Below, one piece after another: positions 16,949 through 26,611 of a stretch of 64,000 nucleotides of DNA. The position numbers and the translations under genes were made by a program. Source of the DNA: Candidatus Chloroploca mongolica (GTDB lineage: Bacteria; Chloroflexota; Chloroflexia; Chloroflexales; Chloroflexaceae); assembly GCF_004762035.2 (NCBI RefSeq), contig NZ_SIJK02000021.1:1-64000 (forward strand), written 5' to 3'. The notes beneath the pieces are model-generated. The model was given only the letters and a program-made list of their open reading frames with translations, did no database searches and was not told the DNA's origin. Within the stretch, counting starts at the first letter, position 1; every line of letters starts with the position of its first letter.

Positions 16949-17526
16949 TATGGCGCCTCGGCCAGCAACTGTTCGACCGTACCAGCAATGACGCTGCGGG
17001 CCAATGGCCCACGGTAGACGGCACGGATCACCCCGGCTCGATCCACAAAAAAGCTTGATGGCATCACGCGGGCTTGATAGACATTGCTCACGGTGCCATC
17101 ACGATCAAGCAACGCAGGAAAGGTGAGGCCGCTCGCGTCCATATAGCCCGCAACGGTTGCCGCTTCCTCACGGGAATTGACCGCCAGCACGGTGAAACCC
17201 TGGTCACGGTACTCTTCGTACGACGCCTGGATCATCGGCATCTCGGCGCGACACGGCGGGCACCAGGTCGCCCAGATGTTGATCAAGATCACCTGGCCGC
17301 GCAGGTCAGCGAGTTGCACCGGTTGCCCCGTGAGATCGAGCAGGGTAAAGTCAGGCGCAGGATGGCCTTCACGGGGCGCGGGTACCGTTGCAACGCTTGC
17401 TGCACCAGGCTCGGCCAGGCTAACAGGCTGATCAGGGCGCACACGACTCAGAACGATCAACCCAATCCCCACCACCAGCGTGGCAAGCATGAGTATATCC
17501 CACTGGCTACGACGAAGCATCACCAT
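16948..17526 (-). CDS. TlpA-like membrane-anchored thioredoxin
   Basis: A 192-residue thiol-disulfide oxidoreductase. A single N-terminal anchor (about 10-28) is followed by a thioredoxin fold with the active site WATWCPPCRAEMP near residue 100. Such proteins reduce or resolve disulfides outside the membrane, often for cytochrome c maturation. I chose ATG 17526. An upstream TTG at 17574 lacks a ribosome binding site. It is the first gene of a three-gene operon with the Lgt-like and Gmad2 proteins, which suggests redox maintenance of an exported protein. Confidence 0.85.
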   Translation of the reverse strand: MVMLRRSQWDILMLATLVVGIGLIVLSRVRPDQPVSLAEPGAASVATVPAPREGHPAPDFTLLDLTGQPVQLADLRGQVILINIWATWCPPCRAEMPMIQASYEEYRDQGFTVLAVNSREEAATVAGYMDASGLTFPALLDRDGTVSNVYQARVMPSSFFVDRAGVIRAVYRGPLARSVIAGTVEQLLAEAP

Positions 17527-17574
17527 ATACTGTCTTACTGCTCCTCTAGGTTCTCTAGGATCAATAGCATTCAA

Positions 17575-17658
17575 GGAAGCTCACGCGAAGACACGAAGGG
17601 TTCGTGCACCTCCACGAAAACCTTTGCGCCTTTGCGCCTTTGCGTCAAAACAACCACC
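17575..17658. repeat. Dispersed octamer-type repeat (copy B)
   Basis: This has the same architecture as the copy near 11.5 kb: GCTCACGCGAAGACACGAAGG at one end and TTTGCGCCTTTGCGTCAAAAC at the other, ending against the stop codon of the HD-GYP gene. It fills most of the gap between that gene and tlpA. Confidence 0.75.
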
Positions 17659-18660
17659 TTATTTGCCAGGCATTGCCTCGAGGACTTGAAAAAAGAGTTC
17701 GACGGCCCACGGGTCAAAGTGTGTTCCGGCTTGCGCCCGCAGATAGGCCAGAACCTCGTGTTCGGGCCAGCCACGGCGATAAGGGCGATCGGAACGCAGG
17801 GCGTCCCAGACATCGACGACCGCAAAGAGACGCGCCGCCAGGGGAATCGCGCTGCCCGCCAGACCACACGGGTAGCCTGTACCATCCCACTTTTCGTGGT
17901 GGCAATAGGGGATAGCGAGCGCTGGTTGCAAGTAGGCGATCGGCGCAAGCATATCGTAGGCATACCGCGGATGCTGGTGCATAATGGCCCACTCTTCTTC
18001 GGTCAATGGCCCTGGTTTGAGCAGAATCGCATCAGGAATGCCGAGTTTACCAATATCGTGCAGCAACGCTCCACGTCGAATCGCGGTCAACTCAGGTTCA
18101 GTGGTGCCAGCAGCACGGGCCATACGTATGGTCATCTCGGTCACACGCAACGAGTGGCCCTCGGTCTCTTTATCGCGCAGATCGAGGGCATGCACCCAGC
18201 CTTCGATGGTTGCGTCATAACTCGCGATCAGTTCCTCGTGGGCATGCTGCAGAGCAGCGCGCTCTTCAAGTAGGCTCCGATAGCGATTGAGCCGGGTAAT
18301 CGTTTTGACCCGTGCCCGCAACTCGGCCCGTTTGAAGGGTTTGCTAATGAAATCGTCAGCACCAGCTTCAAGCCCACGGAGGCGCGACTCTGAGTCATCA
18401 AGCGCCGTGACCATCACCACAGGAACTTCGGCCAGATGCGGATCGGCGCGCAGGCGTCGGCATACCTCAAACCCATCCATACCTGGCATCATCACATCCA
18501 GCAAGATCACATCAGGCGTCAGGGCAGCGGCCTGCTGCAACGCTTCAGGACCATCAGCCGCAAATGCCAGCGTATAGCCCTGACCATAGAGCAGATCTTC
18601 CAGTGTCTCGCGGCCAATCGGGTTATCGTCAACAATGAGGACAATGCTCGGTGCTGCCAT
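17659..18660 (-). CDS. Response regulator with HD-GYP phosphodiesterase domain
   Basis: A 333-residue cytoplasmic protein. A receiver domain (1-120) has the phosphoacceptor in VILLDVMMPGMDGFEV (near residue 54) and lysine in SKPFKR. A coiled linker leads to an HD-GYP domain with GALLHDIGKLGIPD, CHHEKWDGTGYPCGL and FAVVDVWDAL. This domain hydrolyses cyclic di-GMP. GGGGGAGCT precedes the start, which overlaps the stop of the huge kinase gene. The kinase therefore very likely phosphorylates this regulator. Confidence 0.92.
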   Translation of the reverse strand: MAAPSIVLIVDDNPIGRETLEDLLYGQGYTLAFAADGPEALQQAAALTPDVILLDVMMPGMDGFEVCRRLRADPHLAEVPVVMVTALDDSESRLRGLEAGADDFISKPFKRAELRARVKTITRLNRYRSLLEERAALQHAHEELIASYDATIEGWVHALDLRDKETEGHSLRVTEMTIRMARAAGTTEPELTAIRRGALLHDIGKLGIPDAILLKPGPLTEEEWAIMHQHPRYAYDMLAPIAYLQPALAIPYCHHEKWDGTGYPCGLAGSAIPLAARLFAVVDVWDALRSDRPYRRGWPEHEVLAYLRAQAGTHFDPWAVELFFQVLEAMPGK

Positions 18661-21600
18661 CATAGCTCCCCCTGCGGATGGTCGAGAAGCCGCTCAATCG
18701 TGTCAACCAGGCCACGCAGACTCACCGGTTTGCTGAGGTACTCACTCGCCCCCGCTTCCATACAGCGCTCACGATCACCCGGCATCGCAAGGGCCGTCAA
18801 CGCAATAATCGGCGTTAGCGCAAAAGTAGAATCGGCGCGCAACCGCCGAATCGCCTCAAGTCCATCTAATTCAGGCATCTGAATATCCATGAGCACGAGA
18901 TCGGGGGGGGTCTCGGCGGCTAGGTCAAGGGCTTCACGCCCATTGCGTGCCACCGAGAGCCGATAGCCTTTGTCTTGCAGATAGTCGCCAAGCGCAATAA
19001 TATTGACTTCGTTATCTTCGGCCATCAGGATATGGGCTACTGACGAGCGTCGTGCTGGTGCTGAGGCGATAACAATCGCTTCACGTGGTGGTTGAGGCTT
19101 ATGCACCGCAGCACCAAGCGCCCGACGCAGCGTCTCGCGCGAGATGGGCTTCACCAGGTATTCGGCGGCCCCGGCCGCCAAGCCACTGACCCGATCGTCA
19201 ACAACCGAGATAATGATCACCGGAATAGCCTGCAACGTTGCATCAGCCTTGAGTTGCGCCAGAATTTCCCAGCCTGATTGCTCGGGCATCTGCAGATCAA
19301 GGAAGATGACATCAGGACGCAGACGAGCGACCTCATCAACGGCCCCGACACCCCGACCATAGACCATCGCATGGATGTCGAGTTCCTCAAGGTACCGGGC
19401 GATCTGTTCACCGGCCGTCTCTGAGTCTTCAATCACCAGCGCCGAGCGGAGCTCTTCGGAAGCAGGTTCGTCTGCCGGATGGGTCGGCAAGCGTGCGGGA
19501 ACCGTGGGAGGCGGTGGATAGGGCAGCGCGACGGTAAAACAACTCCCCTTGCCCGGTTCACTCGTCACCGTGACACTGCCCCCGTGCAACTCAACCAGCC
19601 GACGCACCAGCGCAAGGCCAAGACCAGTCCCTTCATGCTGACGGCTGAGGCTCGAGTCGAGTTGGATAAAAGGCTTGAAGAGTTGGGCGATCCCTTCGAG
19701 TGACATCCCAATGCCGGTATCCTCAACGGCAAAACGGATCGCCCCCTCGTCCGCCTGCGCCTCGACAAGCAGACTCACTCGGCCCCCTGGCGGGGTGAAT
19801 TTCACCGCATTGCTGAGGAGATTGACAAGGATCTGCTTGAGGCGCTTGGGGTCAGCTTCAACACGCGCCTGTGGCTCATTGATCTGCAGGTGCAGCTGGA
19901 TCTGCTTTTTATTGGCGAGCTCTTTGACAAAGACCAGGCTTGCCTCGCAGATCTCGCTCACCGCCAGGATTTCGGGTTGCAGATCCATGCGCCCGGCTTC
20001 AACTTTCGAGAGATCAAGGATATCGTTGATCAAGGCAAGCAGGTGGCGACCACTCGCTTCGATGTTGCGCAGCGACGCCTGCTGGCGTTCGTTGAGCGGG
20101 CCACGCAGTTGTTCCAGCAAGCCTTCACTCAATGCCAGAATCGCATTGAGCGGCGTCCGCAACTCGTGGCTCATATTGGCGAGAAAGTCATCTTTGGCGC
20201 GCACAGCGCGGGCAAGTTCCAGGTTGGTACGGCTAAGATCCGCAGTACGCTCATCAACCCGCCGGGCCAACAGATTGCGCTCATTGATCAGCGCATGTTC
20301 GGCACGCCGCCGCTCAAGCCAGAGACTAAGGGCATGCGCAATGCTGTCGAGCATGTTTTGCTCTTCCGGGATAAGTTGCACATCTTCAAGGTAAAAGACC
20401 TTCAAGCACCCGATCGCGCTTCTACCCACAAGAATGTCGGCACGAATGCCCGGCAACGACTCAGCAATGGCCTCGCCTTTCATCGAACGATAATGGCAAC
20501 CATCAACGTCAATGGTCGCGAATGCAATCTCAGGATACTGCATCGCAGCAACAAGATAGCCGATCACCTGATGACAGAGAGCATCAAGGGAGGGATTCTG
20601 ATCAAGCAAGCGCTGCACCTGACGTAAACACGTCAACTCTTTGAGCCGCTCTTGCAGATCGTGTTCCATCTGCTTGCGCATGGTAATATCTTTGCTCGTC
20701 GCGACAAAGTCGGTAATCGCCCCACGCTCATCACGCACCGGGGTAATCGTCTTGGCCTCATAGATAAGCTGCCCATCTTTGCGTCGATTGGAGAACTCGG
20801 CCTGAAACGACTCACCACTGAGGATCGTGGCCCAGAGGTTGGTATAGAACGCCATGCTCTCCAGGCCCGATTTGAGAATACGCGGTGTCTGCCCAATGAC
20901 TTCGTCATAGGCAAACCCGAACTGGCGCTCGAAGGCTGGGTTGACATACTGGATGATCCCGTTGATATCAGTAATCAAGACGATGTCATCCATCTGTTCC
21001 ACCACCCGTGAAAGGCGCACAATTTCGGCGGCTGATCGCCGCGCCTCCGTGACATCACGAACAATGGCAACCGCTTCGCGCTCGCTCGGGTTGACACTGA
21101 GCCGCGCCTCAAAGAAGTGCGGTTCATCACCAAGCATCAGTTGATATTCAAAGGTCTGCAACGCGTCGGTTGTGAAAGCCGCATCAATGGCTATCTGCCA
21201 TTGTTCCCCGACCTCCAAGGGCAGTACATCGCGAAACGACTTGCCAAGAAACACGTCGGGCGAGACATACAGGAGGTCAGACATCATAGCCGAATAATCA
21301 AGAATGACGCCTTCGTGGTTCACCCGGAACATGATATCCGGAATTGCCGCAAGTAACGCGCGACTACGCCGCTCACTGGCGCGTATCTGCTCTTCCGCTT
21401 CGTGTCGTTGCTGCTCCTGCGCCATAAATTCCAGCGCAAAGGCAATATCAATGGCCATTTCATCAAAAAGCTTGAGTTCAGCTTCATCAAAGAAATCGGT
21501 CTCAGGCGCATACAGATTCAGCGAACCCTCTACCTTGCCCGCAACAATCAGGGGAAAGACCGCGAGCGCATCATACCCAAGGCGCAACGCATCCTCGCGC

Positions 21601-23918
21601 CAGGGGGCCATGCGTGGATCATTGGCAATATCATTGATCACGATATGCTCCCCATGTCGCAGAGCGGTCGCCGTGGGCCCACGCCCGCGCGGGCTATCGT
21701 CAAGCGTGATGCGCAGCTTGCCCAGATAATCGCCAATTTCGCCAGCCCAGGCAACCGGTTGCACTTCACTTGTCTCCGGATCAAGCAAGCCAATCCAGGC
21801 CATGCGAAAGCCCCCCTGGGTAACCGCGATCTGGCAGGCCGTGGCAAAGAGGAACTGCGGATCACGCACGCGCACAATCGTCTCATTCACCTCACTCAGC
21901 ACGATATAAGCGCGATTGAGCTTGTGCAAACGGGCTTCGGCCTGCTTGCGCTCGGTGATATCCTGCACTGTGCCAATAATTCGTTGCGGTTTATCTTCGG
22001 ACTGGCTCAAGGAGATGGCTGCTTCAAACCATTGCTCACGCCCCAACGAGGGGTTGAGGCGATATTCGATCGTCACCCGCTCGTGGCTAGCCAGCGCCTC
22101 GGCCTGCGCCGCAAGCAAGGCCGCACGATCATCGGGGTGAACCCAAGTGATAAACTCATCAAAGGAGGGGACCCCAGCCTTGGGATCCCGCCCAAACAGG
22201 CGAAACATCTCGTGTGACCAGAAGCCCGTGCCAGTCGCAAGATCAAGATCCCAACTCCCCAGATGGGCCACCTCCTGGGCCATCTCAAGGCTCGCCTGAC
22301 TCTGCGCCAGCAAGAGATCGGTGCGCTGGCGCGACCGTATATAAAGGAGGAAGAGCGTAGCGGTGAAAAGCCCGATCGCAAGGGTCGGCCAGGCCATCCA
22401 GCCGCGAATAGCAGCCACATACGCCGGGCCAGGCCGAACGACAAACTCCCACGTGCGGCCATAGAGCTCGAGACGGTGGGTGGTCACATAGCGGGACGCC
22501 TCGAGTTGGGCTGGGCTCACCTCGTCAGCAGGTGCCAAGGTCTGGCTTCCCGAGCGCGACGGTTGAAAAGCCAGCAACGGCGGCGCTCCTTCCGTCACAT
22601 CAAAAAGGTAGAATTCAAGATCATGAGGCGTCGTCGCACCAAGGGCCTGTTCGACCACCTCTTCCATCTGGAGAATGAGAAAGACCATCCCTTCAAAAGC
22701 CGCCTGACGCTCGGCAAGGGTCTCTATGGGGGTATCAACAGCATAGAGCGGGCTAATGAGCAAGACATGCAACTCATCATCGGTCGTTGAAATCAGCTTG
22801 AGTTGCGGAGTCAGCATTGTCTCACCACGATCACGCGCACGCATAATCGTCGCAGCACGGACTTGCTCGGATGGCATATCAAAGCCTAGGGCCGGACGAT
22901 TGAGCTCAAAAGGCTCAAAAAAGGTCGCCGGAAGATAGAAAGGCCGCTCAGCGACAGGTATCGGTTGACCGGTGGCATCACGTTCATAAAGCATAGAGGA
23001 GGAAAAACCCTCTTCACGCAGCGCTTGCTCAAACGCGGCCCGCTCTTCTTGCGGCACTACGGGCGACCACGCCATCGTCTGAATACTCGGTGAACGCGCC
23101 AATAGAGGGGTGACAAAACGAAGAAACTCAGCGCGATCAACCTCATCTGAGGCGTCATAGAAGGAGCGCACCGCGAGCAACGAGTAGTCGTGGTCAGACA
23201 TCATTGTCGCAACCGCCCGTACCACCTCGGCACTATCGGCCTCGAGGCGGGCGCGCAACTGACGCTCTTCATAGTTAATCGCAAGCGTAAAGACAAAAAA
23301 AGCCAGCCCGACCATCAGACTTGCCAATGGGCCGACCAGCACTTCCAGGCTCACGCGGTTATGCCTGATCCGGGTTGCAGCAATGATCGCCGGCGCGATC
23401 ATCAGGATGCCGACATAGACGCTGATCCACCAGCGCCCAAACAAAAGAGGCGCCTGCGCCCACGACAACACTCCAGCCACGGCCATGGACACCATGCCGA
23501 CAGCAGGGGCTACCGCAGCCGTTACCCCGTTGAAAAAGAGGCTGAGTACCACCAGTTTCACCGTGCGTGGCGGCAACGGACTGGCAAAGCGGCGCAGCAA
23601 AAAGGCCCCGAGTAGGGCCTGCATCGTTGAACCAAGCGCAAACACCAGGGCCAGTATCGGGGTCACCGGGCCGCCAAGGAGCGAAAGACCGACGAGAAAA
23701 CTACCCGCCAGCACTCCCAGGCTCAACCAGTAGCCGCCGATAACAACGCCAGCCAGGGCCACACCTGCCGCAGGCCACACCGCAACGATTGGATCAAGCG
23801 GATCAAGAAAAAAGAGGGTAGCGTGAGCAATCGCCACATAGAGTAGCGCCAGCAGGAAGATGTTCCCTATAAGCCACAGACGACGCGATGGCGAAACAAG
23901 ACTGGTTTGATTCTGCAT
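18660..23918 (-). CDS. Giant hybrid sensor histidine kinase (MASE1-CHASE-PAS-GAF-HK-REC-REC)
   Basis: A 1752-residue membrane kinase. In order: a MASE1-like membrane sensor (about 10-215); a CHASE extracytoplasmic domain (about 220-430, with MAWSPVVP and FDMPSEQVRA); a membrane helix near 510; a PAS domain (from 545); GAF (from 660); two more PAS (about 860-1090); a degenerate GAF (about 1110-1220); HisKA with ANMSHELRTPLNAI near 1249; HATPase with DTGIGM near 1401; and two receiver domains (LDLQMPEQSG near 1543, LMDIQMPELDG near 1681). The start MQNQTSLVSP was chosen over one 31 codons upstream. The gene overlaps the HD-GYP regulator gene. CHASE domains bind small molecules, but the ligand is not evident. 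Confidence 0.9.
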   Translation of the reverse strand: MQNQTSLVSPSRRLWLIGNIFLLALLYVAIAHATLFFLDPLDPIVAVWPAAGVALAGVVIGGYWLSLGVLAGSFLVGLSLLGGPVTPILALVFALGSTMQALLGAFLLRRFASPLPPRTVKLVVLSLFFNGVTAAVAPAVGMVSMAVAGVLSWAQAPLLFGRWWISVYVGILMIAPAIIAATRIRHNRVSLEVLVGPLASLMVGLAFFVFTLAINYEERQLRARLEADSAEVVRAVATMMSDHDYSLLAVRSFYDASDEVDRAEFLRFVTPLLARSPSIQTMAWSPVVPQEERAAFEQALREEGFSSSMLYERDATGQPIPVAERPFYLPATFFEPFELNRPALGFDMPSEQVRAATIMRARDRGETMLTPQLKLISTTDDELHVLLISPLYAVDTPIETLAERQAAFEGMVFLILQMEEVVEQALGATTPHDLEFYLFDVTEGAPPLLAFQPSRSGSQTLAPADEVSPAQLEASRYVTTHRLELYGRTWEFVVRPGPAYVAAIRGWMAWPTLAIGLFTATLFLLYIRSRQRTDLLLAQSQASLEMAQEVAHLGSWDLDLATGTGFWSHEMFRLFGRDPKAGVPSFDEFITWVHPDDRAALLAAQAEALASHERVTIEYRLNPSLGREQWFEAAISLSQSEDKPQRIIGTVQDITERKQAEARLHKLNRAYIVLSEVNETIVRVRDPQFLFATACQIAVTQGGFRMAWIGLLDPETSEVQPVAWAGEIGDYLGKLRITLDDSPRGRGPTATALRHGEHIVINDIANDPRMAPWREDALRLGYDALAVFPLIVAGKVEGSLNLYAPETDFFDEAELKLFDEMAIDIAFALEFMAQEQQRHEAEEQIRASERRSRALLAAIPDIMFRVNHEGVILDYSAMMSDLLYVSPDVFLGKSFRDVLPLEVGEQWQIAIDAAFTTDALQTFEYQLMLGDEPHFFEARLSVNPSEREAVAIVRDVTEARRSAAEIVRLSRVVEQMDDIVLITDINGIIQYVNPAFERQFGFAYDEVIGQTPRILKSGLESMAFYTNLWATILSGESFQAEFSNRRKDGQLIYEAKTITPVRDERGAITDFVATSKDITMRKQMEHDLQERLKELTCLRQVQRLLDQNPSLDALCHQVIGYLVAAMQYPEIAFATIDVDGCHYRSMKGEAIAESLPGIRADILVGRSAIGCLKVFYLEDVQLIPEEQNMLDSIAHALSLWLERRRAEHALINERNLLARRVDERTADLSRTNLELARAVRAKDDFLANMSHELRTPLNAILALSEGLLEQLRGPLNERQQASLRNIEASGRHLLALINDILDLSKVEAGRMDLQPEILAVSEICEASLVFVKELANKKQIQLHLQINEPQARVEADPKRLKQILVNLLSNAVKFTPPGGRVSLLVEAQADEGAIRFAVEDTGIGMSLEGIAQLFKPFIQLDSSLSRQHEGTGLGLALVRRLVELHGGSVTVTSEPGKGSCFTVALPYPPPPTVPARLPTHPADEPASEELRSALVIEDSETAGEQIARYLEELDIHAMVYGRGVGAVDEVARLRPDVIFLDLQMPEQSGWEILAQLKADATLQAIPVIIISVVDDRVSGLAAGAAEYLVKPISRETLRRALGAAVHKPQPPREAIVIASAPARRSSVAHILMAEDNEVNIIALGDYLQDKGYRLSVARNGREALDLAAETPPDLVLMDIQMPELDGLEAIRRLRADSTFALTPIIALTALAMPGDRERCMEAGASEYLSKPVSLRGLVDTIERLLDHPQGEL

Positions 23919-24025
23919 AAACACTGGTCTCTCAAACGTACGTATGTGGTTTGAGGAATGTGACAATGAGACCGGTGATCGTATTGTATCACCCGCTAGG
24001 GGGACTTTCAATGTCCGAAATATGC

Positions 24026-24254
24026 CGTTCCTGTGCGGGGAGCCAAGTCAACGCCGCTGGCTTGGCTCCCCACACAGGAACGCCTCCTGGAGGCCTCATT
24101 CTTGTGGTACAATGAAGTATGCACAGGTTTTTTTCGCTTTTTGCAAAGCTTTCATCTGAGTTTCTTGGGGCCTACGACCCCAAGAAACTCGCTTGTACGG
24201 CGGTCAGCTTCGCTGACCGCTGTACAAGCATGGGTTTTTAGGGCAACAGCCCTA
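24026..24254. repeat. Run of hairpins upstream of the carotenoid oxygenase gene
   Basis: Four inverted repeats lie in this 368-base gap. They are: 22-base arms at 24026-24047 and 24061-24082 with one mismatch; perfect 13-base arms at 24158-24170 and 24178-24190; 18-base arms at 24191-24208 and 24212-24229 with one mismatch and a TTC loop; and a small TAGGGC/GCCCTA at 24239-24254. The rest of the gap between the kinase and the oxygenase genes shows nothing else I can support except a possible -10 box TACAAT at 24108. Confidence 0.75.
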
Positions 24255-24286
24255 GACCGCGCCAGAAGGCGTAAAAAGGAATATAG

Positions 24287-25789
24287 ATGACAATGACAAC
24301 CACCCCAACGACCGAGGTGCCGTTCGAGCAGATACGCGCAGCCTTTGCGCGGGGCTATCAGTCGCAGCGGCAAGAATTGGCCTATTGGATTGATGAGGTT
24401 GAGGGAACCATTCCCCCCGATCTCCACGGTACGTTCTTTCGGAATGGCCCGGGCTTGCTCGATGTGAATGGGCAACGTCTGCATCACCCGATTGACGGTG
24501 ACGGTATGATCTTCTCAATGGCCTTTGCCAATGGCCGTGCCTTTGTGCGCAATCGCTTTGTGCGCACCAAAGGCTTTCTCGAAGAGCAAGAAGCCGGCAA
24601 GATCCTCTACCGTAGCCCGTTTGGCACGCAGAAACAGGGCGGGATGCTCGCCAATATTTTTGATCTGCGCCTCAAGAACCTGGCGAATACCAGTGTTACC
24701 TATTGGGGCGGCAAATTGCTTGCTCTGTGGGAGGGTGGCGAACCCCATCGCCTCGATCCTTATACGCTCGAAACACTTGGCCTCGATGACCTGGGTGGCA
24801 TTCTCAGCCCCGGCAAAGAGTTCGCGGCCCATTACCGCATTGATCCCGATGTCGCGGGGGAGCCACATCTGGTCAATTTTGGCAGCCAGATGAAACTCGG
24901 CATCGGTTTCCAGGAAGATGCGACGATCATCACGATCTATGAGTTTGACCAGGCAGGCAAGGTGCTCAAGCGCCACGCCTATCGCATCCCTGGTTTCTCG
25001 GTGCTGCATGATATGGCAATTACGCCTAACCACTGCATCTTTTTCCAGACGCCCCTCGATTACAATGCGATCCCGTATGTGCTCGGCATCCAGTCGATTG
25101 TCCAGTCTTTTCGCCTGAATCCTTCGCGTCCGACCCGGATTGTGGTGCTGCCCCGCGATCCCGAGGGGCCAGTAAATATCTACGACACAAAATCAGGCTT
25201 CATTTTTCACCTTGCCAATGCCTTTGAAGATGGTGATACGCTCTGTGTTGATGCTGTCTCGTACGCTGATTTCCCCCAGATCGAGCCAGGCGAGAACTTT
25301 CTTGACCTTGATTATCGGCGGTTCCCTGCTGGCGAACTCTGGCGCTATACGATTGATACCAACACTGGCACGGTTGACCGTACATTCCTCTATCCGGGTA
25401 CCTGCGATTTCCCGACACTCCACCCGCAGAACCAGGGCCGTCCGTATCGTTATGTCTACCTTGTTGCGGCCCCCCCAGACAAGACCAGATGGGTCGTGCA
25501 GACGATCACGAAACTCGATCTCGCCACGGGCACAACCGATGTGTGGAATGCTGCGCCCTACGGGTTCCCGAGTGAAGCGCTCTTTGTACCCAGGCCCGAT
25601 GGGGTGGCAGAAGATGATGGCTGGCTCTTGAGCCTCGTCTACGATGGCGAGCAGCATCGCAGCAGCGTCGTGATCCTCGATGCCCGCGACCTTGCCCAGG
25701 GGCCAATCGCCCGGCTTCAGATGAAGCACCACCTGCCGCATGGGTTCCACGGCTGCTTTGTGCCCGACTATTTTGGGCCTGAGGCCTGA
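24287..25789 (+). CDS. Carotenoid cleavage oxygenase (RPE65/CCD family)
   Basis: A 500-residue non-heme iron dioxygenase that splits a carotenoid or similar double bond to give aldehydes. The N-terminal signature GTFFRNGPG and DGDGMIFSM are typical. The four iron histidines are visible in AHYRIDP (near 182), VLHDMAITP (near 244), FIFHLANAFED (near 308) and HGFHGCFVP near the C-terminus. Whether the substrate is a carotenoid, apocarotenal or stilbene-like compound is open. The start is preceded by AAAAAGGAATATAG. It lies upstream of the mevalonate genes, and its 3' end overlaps a convergent GNAT gene by 22 bases. Confidence 0.9.
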   Translation: MTMTTTPTTEVPFEQIRAAFARGYQSQRQELAYWIDEVEGTIPPDLHGTFFRNGPGLLDVNGQRLHHPIDGDGMIFSMAFANGRAFVRNRFVRTKGFLEEQEAGKILYRSPFGTQKQGGMLANIFDLRLKNLANTSVTYWGGKLLALWEGGEPHRLDPYTLETLGLDDLGGILSPGKEFAAHYRIDPDVAGEPHLVNFGSQMKLGIGFQEDATIITIYEFDQAGKVLKRHAYRIPGFSVLHDMAITPNHCIFFQTPLDYNAIPYVLGIQSIVQSFRLNPSRPTRIVVLPRDPEGPVNIYDTKSGFIFHLANAFEDGDTLCVDAVSYADFPQIEPGENFLDLDYRRFPAGELWRYTIDTNTGTVDRTFLYPGTCDFPTLHPQNQGRPYRYVYLVAAPPDKTRWVVQTITKLDLATGTTDVWNAAPYGFPSEALFVPRPDGVAEDDGWLLSLVYDGEQHRSSVVILDARDLAQGPIARLQMKHHLPHGFHGCFVPDYFGPEA

Positions 25790-26337
25790 GCAACCCGTTT
25801 CGCCATCAAGATATCAGGTTTGCCAAAGCCATTCGCATCAGGCACAAGGCCCACAATCACGAAGCCACACCGTTGATAAAAGGCGTACGGGTGGTCACGC
25901 ACGTTGCGGATCGTCGACATATGGGCAGACACATCAGGATAGAGGTCAACGCCAGCCAGCGACGTAAGCCCAGCCTCATCATCGGTGCCAAGGAAGATGG
26001 TCGAGCCGCCACGCGCCACAACCTGCCGTTCCAGATCTTGCACGAGTGCCCGCCCAACGCCTTGGCGCTGGTGCGAGCGGCGCACCACCAACGGGTGCAG
26101 TTCCCACACATGGCCGGGGTACAACTCGAGGGACCCAATCCAGCCCACGAGCAACCCGGCCTCGTCATAGGCAACTCGGCAGATCTTCGCCGGATCAAGT
26201 GCCTCCTCAACCTCGGTCTGGGCGCTCTGAAGATCCGGCCAGGTCTGTGGCGCAAAGTCACGAAACCCCTCGACCAGCAGCATCGCTGCCGCCGTACGGG
26301 CCTCGTGGTCGTTCGTTTCGAGCGTTGTGATGTTCAT
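25768..26337 (-). CDS. GNAT family N-acetyltransferase
   Basis: A 189-residue acetyltransferase. The acetyl-CoA loop is RRSHQRQGVGRALV (near 87-100), preceded by VWELHPLVV and followed by FLGTDDEAGLTSL. The ending DANGFGKPDILMAKR resembles aminoglycoside 6'-acetyltransferase-like GNATs, but that is a weak hint and the substrate is unknown. The start MNITTLETND at 26337 has GGAAG upstream. It is convergent with the carotenoid oxygenase and the two coding ends overlap by 22 bases. Confidence 0.8.
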   Translation of the reverse strand: MNITTLETNDHEARTAAAMLLVEGFRDFAPQTWPDLQSAQTEVEEALDPAKICRVAYDEAGLLVGWIGSLELYPGHVWELHPLVVRRSHQRQGVGRALVQDLERQVVARGGSTIFLGTDDEAGLTSLAGVDLYPDVSAHMSTIRNVRDHPYAFYQRCGFVIVGLVPDANGFGKPDILMAKRVAQASGPK

Positions 26338-26611
26338 ATATGTATTTTCTTCCGCTTCAAAAAAAAGTCCAATGTTTTGCTCGCATGCAAGTCTAGCAAA
26401 AGCAATCCCGTGCGTGAACAACGTGAAATGCGGTTATAATGGCCTCTTTTTACCATAATTTCAAGCCCATGTGCCTTGCCTGAAAGCCTGAGAGAGTGGG
26501 TTGATAGGTTTTGACAGTTAATCCAAGGCTTGCCGAGGGCCTACCAATGTTACAATAGTCAACGGAAGAGCTTGTGCAACAAAGTACGATGTGGAGGAAG
26601 CATAGCGTTTT

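Noticed and set aside
26450-26611. Possible riboswitch before HMG-CoA reductase
   Set aside because: The leader has short complementary parts (GCCTTG/CAAGGC) but no recognisable conserved riboswitch core.
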